Positions 40,772 through 46,844 of a DNA stretch of 46,844 bases are shown in pieces. The notes beneath the pieces are model-generated. The model did no database searches and had not been told where the DNA came from. It saw only the letters and a list, made by a program, of their open reading frames with translations. Numbering within the stretch: the first letter of the stretch is position 1; every line of letters starts with the position of its first letter. Source of the DNA: Candidatus Omnitrophota bacterium (GTDB lineage: Bacteria; Omnitrophota; Gorgyraeia; Gygaellales; Profunditerraquicolaceae); assembly GCA_028712375.1 (NCBI GenBank), contig JAQTQG010000010.1:1-46844 (forward strand). Reading direction: 5' to 3'. Position numbers and translations under genes: made by a program.

Positions 40772-41639
40772 AAATATATTAATATTGATTTTTTTTGTGT
40801 TTTTGTTGAATGGCTGCTCAGGGCAGAAGGCTAAGGAGGCGGTTTCGAATGCTATTCCGGTAAAAGTCGATAAAGTTAAATTGCAGGAGCTTTATGATAC
40901 TCTGGATTATTCCGGGGATATTAAGGCTCAGGATGAAGCAGTGATTTATCCGAAAGTCAGCGGAAAGATTATTGAGAAAGTAAAAGAAGACGGGGCTTTA
41001 ATTAATAAAGGCGAGGCGATTTGTTATATTGACCGCGATGAAGTCGGGCTGCAATTCCAGAGAGCCCCGGTAGAGAGTACGCTTACCGGTATTTTGGGCA
41101 GGGTATATGTTGATATCGGAGAGAATGTTTCAGTAAGCACCCCGATTGCCCTGGTAGTAAGCGCGGATAAGGCCAAGATCGAATTGGATATTCCCGAAAA
41201 ATACCTGCCTAAGGTTACTCTTGGGCAACAAGCCGAAATTAAAGTAGACAGCTGGCCGGATGAAAAATTTTCAGGCAGTGTAACTAAAGTCAGCCCGGTG
41301 GTGGATTTGTCTACGCGCACTGCCCCAGTTGAAATTACGATACCGAATAAAGAATACCGTTTAAAATCCGGGATGTTCGCTAAGGTGCGGTTAGTAATTG
41401 AAGCCAAGGAAAATATCCCGGTAATCCTGAAAGAAGCAATTATGGGCCATCATCCGGATAATTACGTATTTGTGGTCCAGGATCATAAAGCGGTATTGAA
41501 GAAAATAAAATTAGGTATTCGCCAGGGCCCGTATTTTGAAGTCCGCCAGGGTTTAAAAGAAGGGGATTTGGTTGTGATTATGGGGCAACAACTGTTGGCC
41601 GACGGGATGTTAGTTAAACCGGAGGAAGAAAAAGAATGA
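40761..41639 (+). CDS. RND efflux periplasmic adaptor (HlyD/MFP family) lipoprotein
   Basis: 292 residues from ATG 40761 (AGGAGG upstream); the longer frame from 40674 lies in tolC. Lipobox LLNGC (Cys19). The two lipoyl halves (IYPKVSGKIIEKVKEDGALINKGE and FQRAPVESTLTGILGRVYVDIGENV) are joined almost directly, so the coiled-coil hairpin that normally reaches TolC is missing or very short. A beta-barrel domain follows (GQQAEIKVDSWPDEKFSG). Its end overlaps the pump gene by 4 nt. Confidence 0.9.
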   Translation: MKYRNILILIFFVFLLNGCSGQKAKEAVSNAIPVKVDKVKLQELYDTLDYSGDIKAQDEAVIYPKVSGKIIEKVKEDGALINKGEAICYIDRDEVGLQFQRAPVESTLTGILGRVYVDIGENVSVSTPIALVVSADKAKIELDIPEKYLPKVTLGQQAEIKVDSWPDEKFSGSVTKVSPVVDLSTRTAPVEITIPNKEYRLKSGMFAKVRLVIEAKENIPVILKEAIMGHHPDNYVFVVQDHKAVLKKIKLGIRQGPYFEVRQGLKEGDLVVIMGQQLLADGMLVKPEEEKE

Positions 41640-44600
41640 GCCTGCCGGATTTTGGCGTTAAGAAGCCCGTTACAAACTTAATGATCTTTTTAGCGATCAT
41701 CGTCGTTGCTCTTTATTCTTTAAGCCGCCTGGGTATAGATATGATGCCGGAGATTGAGCCGCCCTCCATATCCGTAATCTCAACCTATCCCGGAGCAGGC
41801 AGCGAAGACGTAGAGGTAAAGGTTACGGAAGAGCTGGAGAACCAGCTGGGGACTACCCCGGGCTTAGAAAAGATTACTTCCACTTCTTCAGAAGGCAGCT
41901 CTGTAATTACTTTAAAATTTGTCTGGGGTACAAATCTGGATGAGGCTTCTAATGATGTGCGCGACCGGATTGATTTAGCCAAGCGGTTCCTGCCGGATAT
42001 CCCGGATGAAATGGAGAATCCTTTTATTTTCAAATTTAATACCGCCAATATTCCGATTATTTATTTTGGCATAACGGCTCAGCAGACTTATCCGGATCTT
42101 TATGATTTAGTAGATAAAAGAATCGGGGATGCCCTGCGTCAGTTACCGGGGGTTGGTACGGTACAGATTAACGGCGGCGGTCTGGAACGTCAAATCAATA
42201 TTTGGATTGACCGGCAGCGGCTGGAAAGTTATGGATTTTCTGTTTTAGATATTGAAAACAAACTAGCGCAGGAAAATATTACTCAGCCCGTCGGAAGTTT
42301 AAAAACCGGGCTTACGGATTATCTGATTCGGCTTCCCGGAGAATTTGTCCGGCCCGATGAGATTAACCTTCTTATTTTGGGTAAGCGTAATGGAAATCCC
42401 ATATATTTAAGAGATGTTGCCCGGATTGAGGATAGTTTTAAGGAGGTTACCAGCTTAGTGCGGATTAATAAAAATCCGGGGATTATGGTAATGGTGCAGA
42501 AGCAGAGCGGGACAAATTCCGTGGAAGTGGCTACGCAGGTTAAAAAGAGAATGGCGGAATTAGCTAAAACTTTGCCTCCGGATGTTAAGGTTACCACCAT
42601 ATTTGATACCTCTAGCGATATTATTAATTCGTTGAATTCTTTAAGTTCTTCCGTTTGGCTGGGTATTGTATTGGTCATCATGGTGGCCTGGTTTTTCTTC
42701 CGGTCTTTCGCTCCCAGCCTTATCGTTGCATTAACCATTCCGTTTTCCCTGTTAATTGCTTTTATCTACATATTTTTAAGCAAAGGCACGATCAATACAA
42801 TTAGTTTATCATCTTTGGCGATTGCAACCGGGATGGTCGTGGATAACGCGATTGTCATCGTAGATAATATTTTTAGAAGGTTGGAAAGAGGGAACCGGCC
42901 GACGGAAGCGGCGATTTTCGGAGCCTCGGAGATGTTTCTTTCAGTAGCCGCGTCAACATTAACTACGGTAGTAGTATTTGTGCCGATGCTTTTTATCCCC
43001 GGAGTAGTCGGGGTAATTTTCGGCGGGCTGGCAATGATTATTATCGTAACCTTAGTTGCTTCGTTATTTACGGCAAGCACCTTTACTCCGATGCTTTGTG
43101 CTAAATGGTTGCGTTTTAACCACTCCGGCAAAAAATCAAAGTTTACGCGTAAGTTTTATGAGATTTCGGAGAATTGGTTTAAAAGATTGGAGAATGCTTA
43201 TGGGCGGGCTTTGGGGTTTTCTTTGCACCATAAAAAACTGGTTTTAATCGGATTTGTGATTATTTTTATTTTGAGTATACTGCTTCTTCCGTTTGTCGGC
43301 AGTGAATTTATGCCGGAAGAAGATTCCGGCGATTTAAGGATTACAATCAATCTGCCGATTGGAACACGCATAGAAGAGTCTGATAAAGTTGCCCGAAGAA
43401 TCGAGGATATCCTGGCTAAAAATGTCCCGGAAGCAAAATATTTTTATGCCCGCTGCGGGCAGGTTACCGGGGTCGGCAGGTTAGTGGGGGGAGCCAGCGG
43501 CACGCATATAATTTCCGCAGGAGCCAAGCTTGTGCCTAAAGATCAGAGAAAGCGCGGGGTAAAAGAAGTCGGCCAAGCGGTGAGGAACAATATTAATCTC
43601 ATTCCCGGAGTGTTAAGGACGGATATTTCTACGGGAAATCCTCTGGGTAACCTGATTACCGGGGGAGGCGGTAAGGCGGTGCAGCTGGAAATTATCGGAA
43701 ACTCTTTTAAAGATACCAACGCTTTGGCTAAAGAAATAAAGGCGATTATGGAAAAAATCCCCGGGGCAGTAGACGTGAGTATTTCCCGGGAAGATAACAG
43801 CCCGGAGTTAAGGATTGATGTGGATAGAGAAAAAGCCGCCAGCCTGGGATTGGATATGAATACCATTGCGTCCACTTTAAAAACTTATATTCAGGGGTCG
43901 ACGGCTACGAAATACCGCGAAAAGGGGGAAACCTATGATATTTATGTTAGATTGGAGGATTCTTCGCGCGCGAATTTAGAAGATATCGAGAATCTGGCAA
44001 TTACTGCTCCGCTGCCGGAGGATAATACTCCTTTTGTAGGGTTGGAGGATTTGGCCAGCCGGCAAGGCGTTAACCGGCCACAGATTAAATTAAATAATAT
44101 CGCTGATATTTATGAGACTAGCGGCCCGGATAGGATCGAACGTAAGAACCGGGAGAGAATGGTGAGGGTTATGTGTAACGCTTATAAACGGTCTACCGGA
44201 AAAATTGTAGAGGATCTCACCCGGGAGGTTAATAAGCTGGTGTTACCGGCAGATGTTTCCATAAATATAGGCGGAGAGGCGGAGGAGCAAAAAAAGGCTT
44301 TCGGCGATCTTACGCTTTTGCTTGTTTTAGGTATTGGATTGGTGTATATGGTTATGGCGGCGCAGTTTGAATCTCTTTTAGATCCTTTTATAATTATGTT
44401 TGCTATACCTTTTACTTTTATCGGTGTAATTTTAGGGTTTGTCCTGACCGGGACTACTTTAAGTATTAATACTTTCCTGGGGATTATTATGCTGATGGGT
44501 ATAGTTGTAAATAATGCTATTGTTTTGATTAGTTATATCATTATGCTCAGGGCGCGGGGATTTTCCATGTATGAAGCGGTAACTACCGCCGGAAGTAACC

Positions 44601-44815
44601 GGTTGCGCCCGATACTAATGACCACGATTACTACGATTGCCGGCCTTTTGCCTTTGGCGCTTTCCCGCGGGGAAGGCTCGGAGGTTTGGCAGCCTTTAGG
44701 CATTACGATGATGGGGGGCTTAACCGTTTCAACTCTAGTTACTTTATTATTTGTTCCGACGCTCTATGCGGTATTCCACAGAAAATCAGCTTTACCGGGG
44801 GTAAATAAAAAATGA
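41636..44815 (+). CDS. RND-family efflux pump (AcrB/HAE1-like)
   Basis: 1059 residues, full length: 12 helices and two large periplasmic loops. Starts PDFGVKKPVTNLMIFLAIIV. The TM4 proton-relay region is GMVVDNAIVIVDNIFRR, with Asp-Asn where AcrB has Asp-Asp; TM10 has GIVVNNAIVLISYIIM. PGAGSEDVEVKVTEELE and MPEEDSGDLRI are family segments. It exports hydrophobic compounds with the TolC and adaptor proteins encoded upstream. The substrate is not readable. It overlaps both neighbours by 4 nt. Confidence 0.94.
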   Translation: MSLPDFGVKKPVTNLMIFLAIIVVALYSLSRLGIDMMPEIEPPSISVISTYPGAGSEDVEVKVTEELENQLGTTPGLEKITSTSSEGSSVITLKFVWGTNLDEASNDVRDRIDLAKRFLPDIPDEMENPFIFKFNTANIPIIYFGITAQQTYPDLYDLVDKRIGDALRQLPGVGTVQINGGGLERQINIWIDRQRLESYGFSVLDIENKLAQENITQPVGSLKTGLTDYLIRLPGEFVRPDEINLLILGKRNGNPIYLRDVARIEDSFKEVTSLVRINKNPGIMVMVQKQSGTNSVEVATQVKKRMAELAKTLPPDVKVTTIFDTSSDIINSLNSLSSSVWLGIVLVIMVAWFFFRSFAPSLIVALTIPFSLLIAFIYIFLSKGTINTISLSSLAIATGMVVDNAIVIVDNIFRRLERGNRPTEAAIFGASEMFLSVAASTLTTVVVFVPMLFIPGVVGVIFGGLAMIIIVTLVASLFTASTFTPMLCAKWLRFNHSGKKSKFTRKFYEISENWFKRLENAYGRALGFSLHHKKLVLIGFVIIFILSILLLPFVGSEFMPEEDSGDLRITINLPIGTRIEESDKVARRIEDILAKNVPEAKYFYARCGQVTGVGRLVGGASGTHIISAGAKLVPKDQRKRGVKEVGQAVRNNINLIPGVLRTDISTGNPLGNLITGGGGKAVQLEIIGNSFKDTNALAKEIKAIMEKIPGAVDVSISREDNSPELRIDVDREKAASLGLDMNTIASTLKTYIQGSTATKYREKGETYDIYVRLEDSSRANLEDIENLAITAPLPEDNTPFVGLEDLASRQGVNRPQIKLNNIADIYETSGPDRIERKNRERMVRVMCNAYKRSTGKIVEDLTREVNKLVLPADVSINIGGEAEEQKKAFGDLTLLLVLGIGLVYMVMAAQFESLLDPFIIMFAIPFTFIGVILGFVLTGTTLSINTFLGIIMLMGIVVNNAIVLISYIIMLRARGFSMYEAVTTAGSNRLRPILMTTITTIAGLLPLALSRGEGSEVWQPLGITMMGGLTVSTLVTLLFVPTLYAVFHRKSALPGVNKK

Positions 44816-45102
44816 AAATGGTTATGCTGGTGTATAATGAGGCATTAGATAATGAAGCGATGGATATCCTGGAGAGTTGTGCCTTGAAGAATTATACTAA
44901 GGTTATCGGTGTTTTTGGCTGCGGCACTTCCAGCGGGACGCATTTAGGCACGGATATCTGGCCGGGAAGGAATAATATTTTGTATGTTGCCTGCGAGGAA
45001 GCCGCGGGCAAAAAAATAATTTTGTTGGTTAAACAGCTGCGTAAAAGTTTGGGGGCAGAGGGGATGAAAGCTTTTCTTATGCCGGTTGAGGACCTGACTT
45101 AA
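44812..45102 (+). CDS. PII-like signalling protein linked to the RND pump
   Basis: 96 residues. The ferredoxin-like fold of PII proteins is suggested by KMVMLVYNEALDNEAMDILE, the loop GCGTSSGTHLGTDIWPGRNNILYVACEE and the end GMKAFLMPVEDL. It lacks the classical PII T-loop uridylylation site. The start overlaps the pump stop (ATGA), so expression is coupled. PII-like proteins that sense nucleotides or metals are known beside RND metal pumps; a pump-modulating role is inference. Confidence 0.75.
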   Translation: MKMVMLVYNEALDNEAMDILESCALKNYTKVIGVFGCGTSSGTHLGTDIWPGRNNILYVACEEAAGKKIILLVKQLRKSLGAEGMKAFLMPVEDLT

Positions 45103-45104
45103 AA

Positions 45105-45662
45105 ATGAAAATTTGCCGTTTCTGTGAAAATGTAATTGCCCCGCATGATGAAATTTGCAGTAATTGCGGTTACAATCCCCGGACAGATACGATGACCGCT
45201 TCTTTTGTAAAGAAGAATAAGCCGGCTGGTTTCTTGCGGAAACAAAGCAAGCTTAGCCCTGCGGTTAAGAGTTTTGCATTTTGGGGGATAATTATAAGTT
45301 TGTTTTCTTTAGGAATAAAATACCAGGGGAAGTTTGGCGATATTGCTTGGAATGCCAAAAATGTTTTTCTGGGCATCCGGGACGCTAAATCCGCGCGATC
45401 TTTAGGTAAAACCGTGCCGGTTAAAGCAACCAGGCTAATTGATGTGCGTTCATATAAATCTCCGGTGGATGGGTCCGCGGCTGATAATAAAAAGATTGAG
45501 GGGATCTTTTTTGATCCGCAGGGTAAGAGTTATGTTATAATCAACGGCCAGCTGGTTTCTGAAAAGGAAAATTTCGCCGGATGGTTTATTAAGAAAATTA
45601 ATAGTGGTTCCGTAGAAGTTGTGGAAGAGGGTAGAGAAAAGCTGCTTACAGTGAATAAGTAG
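45105..45662 (+). CDS. zinc-ribbon membrane protein
   Basis: 185 residues. An N-terminal zinc ribbon (Cys-x2-Cys...Cys-x2-Cys: ICRFCENVIAPHDEICSNCGYNPRTD), one hydrophobic helix (about 54-70), then a soluble part with a short beta motif (IEGIFFDPQGKSYVIINGQLV). The domain IFFDPQGKSYVIING resembles those of type II secretion GspC/PilP-like or general envelope proteins, but I would not assign it. It starts two nt after the PII-like gene and closes the operon before a terminator. Confidence 0.65.
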   Translation: MKICRFCENVIAPHDEICSNCGYNPRTDTMTASFVKKNKPAGFLRKQSKLSPAVKSFAFWGIIISLFSLGIKYQGKFGDIAWNAKNVFLGIRDAKSARSLGKTVPVKATRLIDVRSYKSPVDGSAADNKKIEGIFFDPQGKSYVIINGQLVSEKENFAGWFIKKINSGSVEVVEEGREKLLTVNK

Positions 45663-45694
45663 AGAATAAAATATATCTGTTAAAAACAAATATC

Positions 45695-45721
45695 CCACGG
45701 ATTAAGTTCCGTGGTTTTTTT
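45695..45721 (+). terminator. rho-independent terminator of the efflux operon
   Basis: CCACGGA-ttaagt-TCCGTGG followed by T7. Confidence 0.9.
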
Positions 45722-45843
45722 ATTGATAAATTAAACAGAGGAGCAAGAGGCAAAAAGGTTTACGGGTTAGTTTCGGGTGCCCAATCGCGGTTTCTATAAG
45801 TAAGTATGGGGTTAGTAATTGTTTAAAGTTATTTTTAAAGTTG

Positions 45844-45866
45844 GGGATAGTTTTATCCCTGTTTTT
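45844..45866 (+). terminator. second, weaker hairpin with T tract
   Basis: GGGATA-gttt-TATCCC followed by TGTTTTT. It lies upstream of the pilin genes and could stop read-through. Confidence 0.45.
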
Positions 45867-45918
45867 GAGGTATACTTTATATATGAGGAAAAAAGATTAT
45901 TGCCTTAGGGAGGCAAAA

Positions 45919-46365
45919 ATGATCAGGAGATTCAAAGAAGGATTTGTTTTATTAGAGGTGCTCATCGCAACGGCCATTGCTGCTTTTGCGGTGTGTGGAA
46001 TATTGTTTTTGTATATTGCCGGTATGGATTTAATCCGGACCTCGAAAAATGCCAGTCTTGCTTCCAGCGCTGCCTGGGGGTTAATTGAAGAAATACGGAC
46101 TACGCCTTTTCCGGATATTGTTGCTAATTATAATGGCCTGAAATTTTCTGTTAACAGCATTCCTTCCAGCAGCGGCATAGTATATGTTGACGATACAGAC
46201 CCGGAATTTTTACAGGTAATTATAAGCGTATGTTGGCTTCAAGGCAATAAAATCGTCGGAGAAGATACGAACCTTAACGGAGACCTGGACACAGGAGAAG
46301 ATGCTAACGGCAACGGTATAATTGATTCAACTGTGGAGCTAGTCACGCAGGTGGCTAACCGGTAA
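45919..46365 (+). CDS. type IV pilin/pseudopilin-like protein (PilV/GspI type)
   Basis: 148 residues from ATG 45919, with GGGAGG 5 nt upstream; longer frames lack a site. The prepilin leader MIRRFKEGFVLLEVLIATAI has Gly before Phe and Glu at mature position 5, followed by a long hydrophobic helix. The C-terminal globular part ends with Asp/Asn-rich loops (NLNGDLDTGEDANGNGIIDS), like calcium-binding repeats of dockerin or thrombospondin type 3. It is followed after 3 nt by another pseudopilin. Confidence 0.85.
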   Translation: MIRRFKEGFVLLEVLIATAIAAFAVCGILFLYIAGMDLIRTSKNASLASSAAWGLIEEIRTTPFPDIVANYNGLKFSVNSIPSSSGIVYVDDTDPEFLQVIISVCWLQGNKIVGEDTNLNGDLDTGEDANGNGIIDSTVELVTQVANR

Positions 46366-46368
46366 AAG

Positions 46369-46844
46369 ATGAAAGGGCTAACGATATTTGAAGTTTTGGT
46401 GGCAATATTAATTTTTTCGGTTATTGCTATGGGCTTGGGGTATGCGGTAGTCGCCGGCAAAAGTGCTCTGTTTGTCAGCGATATTCCCACTCAGCTGCGG
46501 CAGAATGTTTTATTTGCGGTTATGCCGATGGCCAGGGAGTTGCGCCAGACCGCTCCTTCTAAAGTAAATTTAGGAGAAGGCGTATCGGGCAATTCGGTTA
46601 CCTTTAAAATACCGCATGATAATAATGCCGACGGTGTTGTTGTGGATGTGATTGGCAATATAGAATGGGGGCCGGATATTACTTACGCGCTTAATGGTTC
46701 AGGGCAGCTTACGCGCACGTACAACGGGGCAACTTCCGTGATTGCGCCGAACATCAGCAGCTTGCAGTTTATCCGCCCGGCCGGTGAAGATGCAATTATG
46801 CAGATTAATATTGTTGCCCAGAAAGCCGATGGGCGGGGAGTTTT
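46369..46844 (+). CDS. pseudopilin (GspJ/PilW type), cut by the window end
   Basis: At least 158 residues, open at the right edge. The prepilin leader is very short: MKGLTIFEVLVAILIFSVIA, Gly before Leu, Glu at mature position 5, then a hydrophobic helix. The following part (FAVMPMARELRQTAPSKVNL) and VTFKIPHDNNADGVVVDVI resemble minor pseudopilins. With the gene upstream it forms the start of a pilus or type II secretion-like minor-pilin set. Confidence 0.82.
   Translation, partial: MKGLTIFEVLVAILIFSVIAMGLGYAVVAGKSALFVSDIPTQLRQNVLFAVMPMARELRQTAPSKVNLGEGVSGNSVTFKIPHDNNADGVVVDVIGNIEWGPDITYALNGSGQLTRTYNGATSVIAPNISSLQFIRPAGEDAIMQINIVAQKADGRGV

Noticed and set aside
1-46844. CRISPR array
   Set aside because: No series of regularly spaced direct repeats was seen; the repeats found are palindromic elements and single duplications.

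Overview
The window looks like chromosomal DNA of an uncultured Gram-negative bacterium. I would guess Candidatus Omnitrophota (OP3) or a close relative, from the gene mix and style, but no marker gene here proves it. Outer-membrane biology is clear: a Wza-type exporter, a TolC protein, a beta-barrel and several lipoproteins. The DNA is moderately AT-rich and gene-dense, with many 4-20 nt gene overlaps.

Region 1 (1-17.9 kb) is one long plus-strand exopolysaccharide operon. It holds an outer-membrane beta-barrel, Wza, a fused Wzz/BY-kinase (Wzc), two Wzy/O-antigen-ligase-like proteins, a small TPR-like protein, an ATP-grasp enzyme, a Wzx flippase, a hexapeptide acyltransferase, one GT2 and three GT4 glycosyltransferases, a DegT aminotransferase, a PglC-type phosphoglycosyl transferase and a PglF/WbpM-type 4,6-dehydratase. 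The last three suggest that the repeat unit starts on an undecaprenyl-linked 4-amino sugar. A strong hairpin terminator ends the operon.

Region 2 (17.8-20.3 kb) is a small mobile-looking island: two ORF6N-domain genes (the second frameshifted) around a RhuM-Fic gene (frameshifted at a T9 run). Each ORF6N copy is preceded by a related hairpin and a near-identical leader. All three genes carry long, near-perfect palindromes inside their coding sequence. In the two ORF6N genes these are centred exactly 210 nt from the start codon although their arm sequences differ. This is the most unusual signal in the window.

Region 3 (20.3-26.2 kb) has a plus-strand envelope set (SurA-N-like lipoprotein, HAMP protein, HExxH lipoprotein, membrane protein). 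Facing it is a minus-strand three-gene operon: GT39 glycosyltransferase, radical SAM/SPASM protein and CDP-alcohol phosphatidyltransferase.

Region 4 (26.5-29.5 kb) is a serine translation locus: tRNA-Lys, serS, a membrane protein, a truncated tRNA-Ser copy directly upstream of a GIY-YIG nuclease gene, then intact tRNA-Ser(UGA), (CGA) and (GGA), ended by a terminator.

Region 5 (29.7-38.9 kb) carries an NhaP2-type antiporter, a PilZ protein, peptidoglycan hydrolases (M15 and LysM-amidase), a GDT1-family transporter, a second GT39 protein and several very small genes, including a class III/Flp-like pilin and a 59-residue ferritin-like protein. A 48-nt block is repeated in two of its intergenic regions.

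Region 6 (38.9-45.7 kb) is a MarR-controlled RND efflux operon (marR-tolC-hlyD-acrB) that runs on into a PII-like protein and a zinc-ribbon protein. The window ends in two pseudopilin genes, the second cut by the window edge.
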